Below are positions 21,346 to 32,220 of a DNA stretch of 64,000 nt, in pieces. A program made the translations under genes and the position numbers. The notes under the pieces were generated by a model that was given only the letters and a program-made list of their open reading frames with translations, was not told the DNA's origin and made no database searches. The stretch covers positions 150,232,293 through 150,296,292 of the forward strand of contig NC_064819.1 in the NCBI RefSeq assembly GCF_024166365.1, read 5' to 3'. Numbering within the stretch: the first letter of the stretch is position 1; each line of letters starts with the position of its first letter. Source of the DNA: Elephas maximus indicus (lineage: Eukaryota; Chordata; Mammalia; Proboscidea; Elephantidae).

Positions 21346-22135
21346 TTTCATATTATTGATAATTTTTGTCATTTCTATATGCTACCTATACCATTAATGA
21401 CAGTTATTTTTCTTTTGCTTATGTTTTATTTAAATAAACTTATGTTAAAAAGGAACTTTACAACACTTTAGCCAAAGGTTAGACAGGCCTATAAACCAAA
21501 TGATAGCACATTTAGTTCAACCATGTATAGGAAGCTAGGCACACCAGCCCAAAAGCAGAGATGAGAAGGCCAGAAGGGAAAGAAAAGCTGGGCAAATGGA
21601 AATAGGGAACCCGAGGTGAAGGAGGGGAAAGCATTGACAGGTTGCGGGATTGGCAACCAATGTCACAAAATAATCTGTGCATGAGTTGTTTCATGAGAAA
21701 CTAATTTTTTCTGTAAACTTTCACCTCAAGCACAATTTTTTTTTAAAAAGTATGGAAGAATAAACAAAAAGGAACTTTACGTTATTGTCATAAATGAAAA
21801 ACTAGTATCATAAACAGTTGCTACAAATGGGAAAGTAACTATAACATTTATTGTCATAAACATAAAACAATGTAATAAAATTTGTCTGAATATTGTTGCC
21901 TAACAAAGGCTCTGTGTCTAAGATTGGCTGTGTTTTCATTAAAAATGGAGATGTGTTCCAGAGATTTTATAGATATATCAGTGCCAAACTGAAAATTTCT
22001 CCCCACATAAAGTATTGAAAGCGAATTAGAAGTAAAATATCTTTTTCACTAGGTTAATTCAGTGATATTTACTGCTAGGTAAGGGTATGACCTGAAGTCA
22101 TCTCAAGACCATCAGAAGGATACAACCCATGTTTT
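21346..22135. other. No recognised feature
   Basis: About 790 bp of AT-rich, single-copy-looking sequence. Confidence 0.5.
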
Positions 22136-22139
22136 GAGA

Positions 22140-22262
22140 AACGTAGATCTAACAACTGGAGGTCATAGTGATAATATCTAACTCCACGGAGCTTTTGAGA
22201 ATAGAATGAGATGCAGTATTTGAAATCACTTTGTAAATTTTAAAATTCTATGTAGTTGTTAA
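22140..22262 (+). mobile_element. MIR-like fragment
   Basis: 'gtgataatatctaactccac', 'ttgagaatagaatgagatgc' and 'gaaatcactttgtaaatttt' resemble the MIR 3' half. Confidence 0.5.
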
Positions 22263-22448
22263 ACCAAAAAAACCCATGACCATCTGGTCGACTCCAACTC
22301 CGCCACCAAGATCCATAGTGTTTTCTTGGCTGTAAACTTAATGGAAGTAGCTGGTCAGGCCTTTCTTCCATGGCGCCACCGGTGGGTCTGAACCTCCAAA
22401 ATTCTGGTTAGTAGCCAAGAGCAAGCCATTTGCGCTGCCCAAGGATGT
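22262..22448 (-). mobile_element. AfroSINE type B, full length, diverged
   Basis: Reversed: 'catctggtcgactccaactc' 3' end, 'gtcaggcctttcttccatgg' middle, 'ggtgggtctgaacctccaaa' and a head at 'atttgcgctgcccaaggatg'. Confidence 0.85.
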
Positions 22449-23047
22449 CATACATTTATTGCATGTCATAAAATAAAATAGCATTGATGTGTTCATTCTA
22501 CTTTTTATGTAGCAAGGAATACAGACAAGCCACGGTGACCTTAAGAGATGGAAGTTTATTTTTAAAGGACCAGTGGTTCCAATTTTAGCTCTGAATGCCG
22601 GTATTTTCTCTTTCTGTGTGGTTTGCAGGTTTGCATATTGTTCTCATCTTCAATCCCTCTAAGCAGCAATATTTTGATTGGTGGTTTGATTAATCAGCAT
22701 CTAATATGGAGTGTCCCTCTTAGACAGTTTTGCCTCAGTTCTCTCTCCCTGAGTTATTCAAACACAGCCAGGGTCGATGGATCAGTTTTCATCAAAGTAC
22801 ATAGTTGTTTTGTTTAAAGGTTCATTAAAAAGCAGAATTACTGTCAGACATTGTGAGGCTTTGAGTCCTGCCCAGCACTATAAACAAAAGGGCTCTGTAA
22901 GTTAAAAAGCACAATATCTGTGTTACATAAGCTGTCAGAAATTTGCATGCAAAATAGTGGTAGGAGGTCAAGCAGCTAGCTATCGAAACACCGGGGCATG
23001 TGAGCAAATGAGATACAGAGCACCTGCACTTATTTTGTAAAGATCGG
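22449..23047. other. No recognised feature
   Basis: About 600 bp with no family recognised; a 64-codon plus-strand frame lacks similarity. Confidence 0.5.
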
Positions 23048-23691
23048 TGTAGCAGTTAATGTTACGTGCCACCTTGGGCAGGCTATGATTCTTAGTGGTT
23101 TGGCAGACACTGGACTGAGTGCTCATCCATAATGTACTACCATGTAATCACGTTCTATGATGCGATCTGATGTGATCAGCCAATCAATTGAAAAGGGAGT
23201 TTTCTTGTGGGTGTGGCCTGCCTGTAGTATATAAATGGATGTCTGGCACAGATGGCTGTCTCTCTCTCTCAACCCTGCACTCTTCTTGTCGACCAACCTG
23301 TGGTTCTTGGGACGTAAGCCTGCAGAAGTCTCCAGTCTGCCAAACGACCCACAGATTTTGGATTCACCAGTACTTGCAACTCTGTGAGCTAGCAGAGGTC
23401 TCCACCCTGCTGCCTGACCCGCGGATTTGGGATTTACCATCTCCCACAATTGGGCGAGCCATTTGCTAGAAGTAAATCTCTCTCTATATACTAGTATGTA
23501 TGTTTCACTGGTTTTGCTCCTCTAGAAAACCAGGGCTTCAAACCAGTTCATTCTGGTTCAAACTCCTGCTGAGAATTTGCATTTCCACCCCAGATTCTGA
23601 TTCTGTTTAGCTGGGTAAATGTAAATCCTCAGCAGGGGTTCAAACCGGAATGAGCTGGCTCAAAGCTCCATAGAGAACTCAGACTAAGACA
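23048..23691 (+). mobile_element. LTR2 (ERVL-type) solo LTR, copy A
   Basis: It starts 'tgtagcagttaatgttacgt' and ends 'ctcagactaagaca', matching the other two LTR2 copies in block order: 'gtgatcagccaatcaattg', 'aagggagttttcttgtgggt', the cctgcgg/ttggattcacc repeats, and 'cactggttttgctcctctag'. Two internal units of about 70 bp start at 23322 and 23392 ('gcagaagtctcc' and 'gcagaggtctcc'). A hAT-type hairpin sits near its end. Flanks atcgg and gttgg may be a decayed 5 bp duplication (two transitions). Confidence 0.8.
23531..23670 (+). mobile_element. hAT-type hairpin MITE (140 bp)
   Basis: The element is almost a perfect palindrome. Its left side (CAGGGCTTC, then aaccagttcattctggttc, then cctgctgagaatttgc) matches the reverse complement of its right side (cctcagcagg, then ggttcaaaccggaatgagct, then aaagctcca), with a short loop near 23592-23608. 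Its left end begins CAGGG, typical of hAT termini. It is flanked by the 8 bp sites tagaaaac (23523-23530) and tagagaac (23671-23678), an 8 bp duplication with one change, as expected for hAT. Intact LTR2 copies read straight across this site. It encodes no transposase. Confidence 0.85.
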
Positions 23692-24373
23692 GTTGGTTTA
23701 TTAGGTGGTGTTGCTTCCTCCAGCCCCTTCCTTCCCCTCCGCCCCCCCAATCCTATTTCGCGGTCCCAATTCACACATACTCATTTGTAGCGTTAAAGAG
23801 ACTACATTTCTATTCCAAAGCAAACTCCAAAGTACTAGTCTCTGAAGACACATCTAAGCAGTTATTCAGCGGCTCATCCTTCACTTGGTAAGACTCTTTT
23901 TGTCTCTGACAAAGACAGTTGAAATATCTAAAATAGCAGGTATCTCTTGTCTGATATCAGAGCTAGGCTCCCATAAATGCCAAACAAACTCAGCCACATT
24001 TCACATTTCTTCAAGATAGTGTGCACCTGAGGACCTTGCCAATAATTTTTTTTTTTTTTTCAATTTACAGCAGGGCAGGTGGAGGTGAAATAAAAATTTT
24101 TTTCTTTAATGATAGACATGTTAAGAAGTCTGAGAATAGGATGAAATGAAGTGTCTTTGGAGATGGGGAAAAAAGGCACAGAAAGCGTAAATTTAAAAAA
24201 AAAAGAAGAAGAAGAAGAAGAAGATTGCCGGGAGCCGAAAGGCTAACAAGAAGTCAGAGAAGTAGAGCGAGACATCCACTCAGGTGAAATGAGTCTGAGG
24301 AAAGAAAGGGCAAAAAGACCTCCCAGTTTCTCTAGAACTTCTTACCTGGAACCAGGTAAGAATATTCCTTTAT
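23692..24373. other. Mostly unrecognised, with simple tracts
   Basis: Contains a poly-T run (about 24046-24060) and a (GAA)n tract at 24204-24223. No family or gene recognised. Confidence 0.5.
24204..24223 (+). repeat. (GAA)n microsatellite
   Basis: Six to seven GAA units following a run of A. Confidence 0.92.
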
Positions 24374-24552
24374 AGCTGTAGTTCTCAGACTCTTGAAGGT
24401 GTATCAGAATCATCTGGAATACTTTTTAAAACACAGATTGTGAGGTCCCACACCAGAGTGTCTTCTTCAGTGGGTGTTGGGTTGAACACAGAAATATGCC
24501 TTTCTAACAAGTTCCCAGGTGATGGGGTCCAGGGTCCACACCTTGAGAACCA
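24374..24552 (+). mobile_element. MER5A (hAT-Charlie MITE)
   Basis: 'tgtagttctcagactcttga' at the left and 'cacaccttgagaaccatatt' at the right are the inverted ends. The inside has 'atcagaatcatctggaatac', 'aaacacagattgtgaggtcc' and 'tttctaacaagttcccaggt', the MER5A order. It is an old eutherian non-autonomous element. Confidence 0.92.
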
Positions 24553-24752
24553 TATTATGTGCTGGGACTTGCACCAGGTGCAGTATGAACAAAAAGACCT
24601 TAATACCCTGGCTTTCAAGAAGCCTAGGTGGATCATCTATGGGGCCCTGTGTATCAAATTTCCCTGTGTCCTGATGAGGCTGACAGACATTATTTTAGTG
24701 TCATTCAATGACATCTGTCAAATTTGGCAAAAGTTAAAAGGATAAAATATAC

Positions 24753-25164
24753 TGTCTTAGTTTTCTAGTGCTGCTGTAACAGAAATACCATAGATGCATG
24801 GCTTGGAAGAGCAGAAACTTATTTTCTCACAGTTCAGGAGGCTAGAAATTTGAATTCAGGGTACCCGCTATAGGGAAATGTTCTTTCTGTCTGCTCTGGG
24901 GGAAGATCCTTGTCTCTTTCAGCTTCCGTAGCACTGGCATTCCTCAGTTTCTTGGAAAGCTTCATGTGGCATTTACTCCCCTTTCTGCCTTTGAACTTTC
25001 TTCTCTGTCTGCTCTGCTCTTTTTAGGTTTAGGATACACCCTGCACTGATATGGCTTCATTGACATTACAAAGAAAACCCTATTCCCAAACAAGATTACG
25101 TCTATAGGTATAGGGGTTAGGAGTCCAACACATATTTTGGGGGAACCCAATTCAATCCACAACA
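24753..25164 (-). mobile_element. LTR1 (MaLR-type) solo LTR, copy b
   Basis: Starts 'tgtcttagttttctagtgct' and ends 'ttcaatccacaaca'. The 5 bp sites tatac (24748-24752) and tagac (25165-25169) are a likely target-site duplication with one change. It is about 100 bp shorter than other LTR1 copies and more diverged in the middle. Confidence 0.8.
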
Positions 25165-25189
25165 TAGACTACAAGAGAAAGAGCCTTAC

Positions 25190-25766
25190 TGTTACCGGAA
25201 TAAGGTTCTTGCCTCTCGCTGGTCGAGAATGAGCAGGTAAGGCACGTAGTTTTCCACATGAGCAAAACTTTATTGAAGAGGCTTGTAAGCAGAGACTAGG
25301 AAGGCCTAGAGCAATGCATACCCTCATCTCACAGAACAAAAGACGTGCCCAAGTTTTTAAAAGTTCTTGGGCGGGAAAAGATTCATGTTTATTCATAGGC
25401 ACAGGCGGGGATCTGTTAACTAAGGTGCACGCGCAACAGCTTTCCAAGATGGCTCCTGTCCCAGAGGCCTCTGGGATTCATAGCATGACTTATTATGGGG
25501 TGTTGCACCTGTGCAGCCTCTCGCTCCCCAGGTTTGATTCCCCAGCTGGGACTACAGCCCCTCACTGCCCCTAGTGGAAAGTCACACAGCGGTCACAGGT
25601 GGAAGTTCTATGCATGTCCCTGGACCTGGTTTTCTCCAGCTGCTTCTGAAAGGCAACTTTAAATAAGTTTGTGGGCTATTTTTAGATATCTTGCCCCCAT
25701 TTCTTGTTACTTTGTTTGCAAATTTGGAGGTCCCTCTGTTCTCTATCTTATTTTCTAGGTTCCACA
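25190..25766 (-). mobile_element. ERV LTR (3' LTR, minus strand)
   Basis: The minus strand runs TGTGGAACC...GTAACA from 25766 to 25190, with an AATAAA signal at 25269-25274 (reads tttatt on plus). Directly upstream of the LTR on the minus strand is a purine-rich tract (aatagggggttgac), as in a retroviral polypurine tract. So this is a 3' LTR with a stub of internal sequence rather than a solo LTR. Family unnamed. Confidence 0.72.
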
Positions 25767-25930
25767 GTCAACCCCCTATTACCTCCCTTATAGTATAGCC
25801 TATTTCTCTTTTACTTGCTTCTCCTCTAACCACACCAGTCTCTTCGCTATTTCTCAAACAGACACCCTCCGATCTCAGGGCCATTGCTCCCTGTCTTATT
25901 ACCATTTATACAGACGGACATTCCATAATG
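25767..25930 (-). mobile_element. ERV internal stub with polypurine tract
   Basis: About 160 bp next to the LTR. 25767-25778 is the complement of a polypurine tract; the rest ('gacaccctccgatctcaggg' on plus) matches no protein that I recognise. The provirus is otherwise lost. Confidence 0.5.
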
Positions 25931-26531
25931 ATAACAGGAAATGGTAAAACTTAAATGTGTATGCACCTCATGAAAGTCTCAAAAAACATGAAGAAAAAAA
26001 ATTGAAATATTAAAGGGAGAAACAGACAATTCCAAAACCATAGTAGAAAATTTAAATACCTCTTTTTGCAGTTGATAGAACAACCAGATCAAAAATAAAA
26101 ATTAGAAAAGACATAGATCTAAACATCATTATCAGCTACCTTGGTCTAATTGGCATTCATAGAATGCTACTTTCAACGACTACAGAGTGAGCATCTTTTT
26201 CAAGTACAAATGGTATAATCACCAAGCTAGGCCTTTTATATTTTGAACTATAAAACAAGTGCCGATAAAGTTTAAAAGATTTAATTATTTTGTGGTCAAA
26301 GAACACAGTCTGTATTTTATTTCAATTAAAAAAAACTGTCAAATTAGAAATAGTAGGGAACATCAAACTGATAAAGCAATACAATATCTAGGAAAATTTC
26401 ATATATCTGGAAATTAAACAACACACTTCTAAATAATTTGTATGACAAAGACAAAAATCACAAAATAATTTGGAAAATACTTTGAACCTAATGACAAAAA
26501 AATACAACCTATCAAAATTTGTGGGATATGT

Positions 26532-27644
26532 TTTGATCAAAAATTCTATAGAAAAATCCTGATCAAAAGGTTGAAAAATTTGGAACAGAATTTCAAATTC
26601 TCAATGGAACCCAGACTTTTTAGAACTAGTGAGGCTGGATGAACCCTGGAAACTACTGCCCTCAAATGATCTTAAACCTTAAACCTTACACCAAAACTAT
26701 CCCCTGAAGTCTTCTTTGAACCAAATAATAGTTTAGCTTAATTAGTAAAGTATATCTGTCTTGAGCGCTGTGCTTTTTAAAAGAATTATCTATGTGAGAT
26801 CAAATTGACAACAGCAACTCTAAAAGTTAGATGAGAAGCTTAGGGGGTAGTAAGTTTATGTTAATAATGGTGGAATAATTTGGAAAAGGATAGCAAGAAT
26901 GGTTGTGAAATAGGAAAGAAACAGAGTCTGAACCCCTACGCAAAGAGCCCTGCAACACCTGCAGCTTGCAACTTACTTACAATACTACGTGTTCAGCTAA
27001 TGACATAAAACCCCCATCCTGGAATGTGTAATAAAGAAAGAACAAACAATGTATTCCCTTGTGAGATGTTTTTCAAAAGGACTGGCCGGACCTGGTCCCT
27101 GGAGCATGCACAGACATCTGCAAGGTGACCGAGGGATGACTTCTGCCTGATATAAGTACTCTGCGTGATCCAAGTACCTGAGACAAGCAATCGAACCCTC
27201 ACCACAGGAGGGACGGAGTGCATGCGCAGATAAGAAACTAAAGAGCCATGGCGGACTGCTTATATCAAAAAAAGGAATTATCTGAAATCCCAGCAGCTGA
27301 TACGCTATTACCTCACTTCCATATCTTAAAATATCTTAGCCAGCAATAAAAGCTCGAGACAAAGACTTGTGCGGGAGTAGCCTGCGAGAGTGCAGTCCGT
27401 TGCTACCCCACTGGGCAGTGCTTTCATTTTCTAATAAAGGCTTTCCTTTTAAAGGTCAGCCAAGCCTCCCCGAGTAATTTTTTTCTCGCGGGCAAGGCAA
27501 GACTTAATTTTTTGGGATCCATGGGTCCCAGACTGTAACAGTTGCACAACTTGAAAAATATAATTCAGTGTCATGAATTGTACATACAGAAACTGATAAA
27601 ATGGTGTATCTTTTGCTGTGTATATTCCCCCCCCCCCAAAAAAA
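26532..27644 (+). mobile_element. Younger (afrotherian-type) L1 3' UTR, split by an LTR
   Basis: 26532-26901 and 27540-27644 together form an L1 3' UTR that I recall as frequent in elephant: 'ggaacccagactttttagaa', 'ctggatgaaccctggaaact', 'aatagtttagcttaattag', 'tgcacaacttgaaaaatata', 'gtatcttttgctgtgtatat'. It ends in a C-run and an A-rich tail. It is 5'-truncated, with no ORF2 coding part. Confidence 0.7.
26906..27539 (+). mobile_element. ERV1-type solo LTR (634 bp)
   Basis: It begins TGAAATAGG and ends CTGTAACA (TG...CA), flanked by a perfect 4 bp duplication, gttg (26902-26905 and 27540-27543). Four bases is the size for gammaretrovirus-like (class I) elements. AATAAA signals occur at 27345-27350 and 27433-27438; the latter is followed by a pyrimidine-rich U5-like end. 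Both flanks are the same L1 3' UTR. Confidence 0.88.
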
Positions 27645-28080
27645 ACTAAGATATAGCCAAAGCTGTACTTGGAGGGAAATTTAGATCTTTAAGTGCTTAT
27701 ATTTGAAAAGAAAAATAATCCAAAATCAATGACCCAAGTTTCTACCTTAAGAAGGTAGAAAAAGAGGAACAAAGTAATCCTGGAATAATAAGAAAGGAAA
27801 TAATAAAGTAAATAAATTAACGAAGTGAAAGACAGACAACAGCAAAAATTAGTATGGCCAAGATAATCTCTAAAGGTAGTTCACTGAAAAGACTTAAAAA
27901 ACTGAAAAACCCTTAGCTACACTGATTAAGAAGAGACAACTCATCACCAATATCAGGAATAAAAAGAGATTATCACCCCACATCTCGCAGCCACTAAATA
28001 CATAATAAGAGAATACTCTGAAAACTTTATCTCAACAAATTCAACAATTAGATAAAGAGACAAAAATTCTAATATACATG

Positions 28081-29678
28081 TTTGTGTGACCGAAACCAAC
28101 TGAGGTCGACAGAACTGAATAGACAGCAAGAGTGAAGCAGCAGAGGAGCTGGTGCTGGAAGATGTCAGAAATCATGAGAAAATATGTGATAGAATAATGC
28201 TTGAATTCTTCCCATGAGACAAAACTAATTTATGTGCCACCGAAATATAGCACATTCAAATAGTATGATGTCGGTCCTATGACTTGAAGTTTTTTTTCCA
28301 GAGGGTGAGTTCAATTTTAGATGGATGCTTTTTGATAATGTGCTTTTTATAAAGTCCCCTGCTTGGAGAAAAGGAGGAAATGTGAACAGACTGTGAGTGA
28401 GCAATATCTTTTGTGCCAAGTTTCTGCATTTTATATTCTCAAGTATTTGCACAGGCATTGGTTATGCTGACAGTTCGCTGCCTGTGGACTCTCTCTGCTT
28501 ACATACACATTGTCATGTAGGATTAACTGCCCCTGACTAACCTGCTTTGCTCCCTTGAGCCATCCTAACTAGACTCCTCAGAGGAAGGAAAAAAAAAACA
28601 TCTAGAAAAATCTGGTTTAGATTCCAGGACACTGATTCTCAATCTGATAGCCACCTTCCTTCTTGACTTCTTGACCTTGCTCTCTAAGGACAAACTCTCC
28701 AATGCCAGCGTGTTTCAGCTTGATGTGCATTTTGTCTGGACAACCTCATCATCAACCCCTAGCAAAAATCCTCTTGTCAACCCTTCATGCAGTTTAGCAG
28801 CCATTTACGACCCAACCAGTCCACACCAATTGTTAAGCTTTCAAGAACTTGTTTTTTTTTTTTGTTTTTGTTTACATGGGTTCCCAAATCCTACCAGCAC
28901 CTTGCCCAGGCCTCCTCACAATGCTTCTGTCCTTCGTCTTTAGTGCCTTGTTGCCTGTAAACTAATCACAGATTCTAAATATCTAGAGCTAAGAAAATCT
29001 TTACTCTCACTCCTAGAGAGGAATGGGTGAGCGGATGGATGAGAAGGAAAATGTGGTAGTGGAATCCCAAGTTAGAGCTCTAATGAAATTTTCTCATAGA
29101 AATATTGTTATACATGTTTTCATAATATTACAAGTCACATGTATCCTGGACCAGGTAGCTTTTTATGAGCCGACATGGGGCAACCAATCAGCATGTATAG
29201 AATCATTTTCGTTGGAAAATGTGTTCTATATTTCCAGAAACAGACTTACAGGTGTGTTTTTGGTAAATAATCTAGTCATAATATGGGTACTGCAAAAAAA
29301 TGCATGAAATGAGTTTTTTCTAATATTATAGCTCTTGAATTAATCTAAATTCATCATAAAAAGTTCAATTCACTCAATTGTATTCATTTGAAAACACAAA
29401 TCAAGTTAAGGTCCTGGTGCATTAAAATTAAGGACAGCATTATGCATGCAGTATGTTTAATAGAATCCCTATCATTTATTCATTGCAAAACATTGCTCAG
29501 GTTGTAAATCTCCCACCAAGGACTTCTCATTACTTAAGTAGAAATGTGATCTGTATTGCTGGCTTAGTTTTTAAATCTATTTCATTCTTCTTTTATAGTT
29601 TTTTCAAATCATCAGGACCTACATAAATATTTAAGCTCAGACAGAGGCAAAGTTCTAAAGTACATAGTTCTAAAGCAA
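28081..29678. other. No recognised feature
   Basis: About 1.6 kb, single-copy-looking, AT-rich in parts. Frames at 28671-28943 and 29023-29307 have no recognisable similarity and no neighbouring gene signals. Confidence 0.45.
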
Positions 29679-30075
29679 TTTTGTTATTCAGATTTAAGGT
29701 TTACAAATCAAGTCAGTCTCTCATACAAAAATTTATATACACCTTCTATATACTCCTAGTTGCTTTCCCCCTGAGGCAGCACACTCCTTCCCTCCACTCT
29801 ATATTTTCGTGTCCATTCGGCCAGCTTCTGACCCCCTCTGCCCTCTCATCTCCCATCCAGACAGGAGCTGCCCACATAGTCTCACGTGTCTACATGATCC
29901 AAGAAGCTCACCCCTCACAAGTGTCATTTTCTATCCCACAGACCAGGCCAATCCCTGTCTGAAGAGTTGGCTTTGGGAATGGTTCCTGTCTTGGCTAACA
30001 GAAGGTCTGGGGACAATGACCTCTGGGGCCGTTCTAGTCTTTATCAGACTGTTAAGTCTGGCCTTTTTATCTCTC
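29679..30075 (-). mobile_element. Minus-strand retroposon, copy 1
   Basis: The plus strand reads 'aaggtttacaaatcaagtca', 'gcagcacactccttccctcc', 'gtccattcggccagcttctg', 'ccaatccctgtctgaagagt'. It shares its left end and order with 31380-31805. One common end and one variable end suggests a 5'-truncated retroposon on the minus strand. I recall this sequence as high-copy in elephant, probably L1-related, but cannot assign the class. Confidence 0.55.
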
Positions 30076-30109
30076 TTCTGAATATTTTAATATAGTCTTT
30101 GGAATAGTA

Positions 30110-30260
30110 TCCATAGCTTATTCAATTTTCAATTTAAAATGAAATATATATTGAGTTTTTACTGTGTCCGGCTCTATTGGAAATTCAAAGTTAAAACAGT
30201 GAGACTCCAACTTTCCAAGAGTTTAAGGTTTCTCAAAGATAAAATGATGAAGAGACCATG
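30110..30260 (+). mobile_element. L2-like relic
   Basis: 'atattgagtttttactgtgt' then 'ccggctctattggaaattca' and 'actttccaagagtttaaggt' follow an L2 3' block. Short and diverged. Confidence 0.5.
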
Positions 30261-30849
30261 AGTAGAGTTGTGTGATTATTGCTCCAATGGAGATGCTAGC
30301 AGGAGAGACACGTGAGAGAGGACGCCCACATCTTCCTGTGATTTCATTAAGGCTTCAGAAAGAAGGCAGCTCTCTGCTGTGATGTCTTTAGTTTTAATTG
30401 GAAGGGCATTGCCCCTAATCCACCACAACTGTCTATTTACAGATTCTACAAACATTTGTAGGGTGCCTGCTACAGCCTGGGCCAAATCCTGGAGATTCAG
30501 AGAGAGTTAGGGCTCAGTCCCTGCCTTCAAGGAGGTTTCGGTCAAGTTGAGCAGACAGACAAGTCACAGACCACTGCAGTTCATGATGTGCTAGAGGAGC
30601 ACATGGAGGGTTCCCGCTATGGCCCTCGGGGGAGGGGACACTATTCGGGGAGAGGATGTCTGAGCTGAGTCTGAAAGGAAGCTCTGGTATTAACCAGGTA
30701 AAAGAAGGATGAAAAGGATTCAGGCAAATGGAACAACAGTATGTGCAAAGTCCCACAGGCAAGACAGAGCAAAGCACTTTTGGGGAAAAGTACAGAATTT
30801 ATAGTGGGAAGAGGGAATGATAAATAGATGAGATTGGAAGTATTAGCAG

Positions 30850-30897
30850 AAACTTGTTGCCGCCAAGTCGATTCCAACCCATGGAAGCCTAACTTTA
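30850..30897 (-). mobile_element. AfroSINE 3' relic
   Basis: 'gttgccgccaagtcgattcc' and 'aacccatggaagcc' match the reversed SINE 3' end over about 45 bp. Confidence 0.6.
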
Positions 30898-30984
30898 TTT
30901 CTAAGGCAAAAAAGAGCAGGTACGATCAGGCCATTCTCCTGCTTTAAATTATTCCATTGCTGCCTGGCTCATGCCCCAACTGAA

Positions 30985-31065
30985 GTTTTTTTGGGGGTGG
31001 GGGTGGTGGTGGTGGGGTGTTTGTGTGTTTGTCTGTGTGTGTCTGTATGTGAGGGTGTGTGGGGC
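30985..31065 (+). repeat. G/T-rich simple sequence
   Basis: 'gggggtgggggtggtggtgg' followed by 'tttgtgtgtttgtctgtgtg' and similar; mixed GGT/GT tract. Confidence 0.85.
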
Positions 31066-31379
31066 ACCAAAGGGGACTGACGCGATTAGATTAGGATAGA
31101 TTTGTGCTACGGGAAATGCCGGGTGCAGAGCAGACTATGGTGTGGCAAAAGTGGAGGCAGAGAGACCAGTTAGGCTGCTACAGAAATGCAGGCTAGAAAG
31201 GGAGACACCTGGACAAAGGCTGTAGCAGAGGGAGTGGAGAAGTTTTGGAGAGTAGTTCCTTCATAAGGAGGTAGAATGAGGGACCAGGGTGATTGACTGA
31301 ATCTGGGAGATAAGAGGCAGGGAAGATTTAAGAGTGTTGCCCTGGTGTTTGCTTGGACATTCGTGAGGATGTGGTGCTA

Positions 31380-31805
31380 TTTCTTTTCTTTCTATTGTGC
31401 TTTAGGTGAAAGTTTACAGAGCAAATAAGTTTCTCATTAAGCAATTATTTGTTTGTGACAATGGTTGACAACCCCGCGATGTGTCAACACTCTCCCCTTT
31501 TCCACCTTGGGTTCCCCATTTCCATTCTTCCACCTTTCCTGCCTTCTCGTTCTTGCCCCTGAGCTGGTGTGCCCATTTAATCTCATATACATAGTTGAAC
31601 TACATGTGTTATTGTTTGTTTTATAGTCTTGTCTAATTTTCAGCTGAAGGGTGAACTTCAGGAGTGATTTCAGAACTGAGTTAAAAGAGTGTCCAAGGGT
31701 CATACTCTCAGGGTTTTTCCAGTCTCTGTCAGTCCAGTAAGTCTGATTTTTTTTTTGTGAGTTTAAATTTCGTTCTACATTTTTCTCCCGCTGTGTCTGG
31801 GACCC
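31380..31805 (-). mobile_element. Minus-strand retroposon, copy 2
   Basis: On the plus strand: 'tttctattgtgctttaggtg', 'aaagtttacagagcaaataa', 'tgtcaacactctcccctttt', 'ctgagctggtgtgcccattt', 'gctgaagggtgaacttcagg', 'ctgtcagtccagtaagtctg'. Its left edge, 'atttcttttctttct', is an A-rich tail when read on the minus strand. It splits an L2 element. Same family as 29679-30075. Confidence 0.6.
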
Positions 31806-32011
31806 TTATTTATTGAGTGAAACACTACAGGAAGACAGGTCTGGAAATAAGGAGTCAGAGATGGCACATCCAATTTTAGATATATTGAGTTTGATGGGCC
31901 CATGGGACTCTGCAAATGGGAAATTAGATAAAAGTGTCTGGAGCTCAAGAGAAAGGCCTGATGTTGAACTATGGGTTTAGAATGATCAGCATAAAAAATA
32001 AAACTACAATA

Positions 32012-32220
32012 ACCAGTAAACCAGTTGCTGCCAAGTCTTCCAACTCATGGTAGTGCCATGTGTGTCAGAGTAGACCCGTGCTCCATAGGGTTTTCAATGG
32101 CTGATTTCTTCAGAAATGGATTGCCAGGCCTTTCTTCTGAGACACATCTAGGTGGACTAGACCTTTCAATCTTTTGGTTAGCAACTGAGCACATTAACTA
32201 CTTTCACTACCCAGGGACCC
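32012..32220 (-). mobile_element. AfroSINE type B, full length
   Basis: Reversed: 'agttgctgccaagtcttcca' 3' end, 'gtgctccatagggttttcaa', 'gccaggcctttcttctgaga' middle and 'actacccagggacccc' head. Inserted in the L2. Confidence 0.88.

Larger units (their letters stand above)
25940..28080 (+). mobile_element. Old L1 ORF2 fragment, split by a younger L1
   Basis: 25940-26531 and 27645-28080 are collinear L1 ORF2 sequence (endonuclease-RT interval): 'gagtgagcatctttttcaag', 'ctggaaattaaacaacacac', then after the insertion 'gctgtacttggagggaaatt', 'gtttctaccttaagaaggta' and 'ccaatatcaggaataaaaag'. Frames are fully broken. The 'gatat' on both sides of 26532-27644 marks the insertion. Confidence 0.82.
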
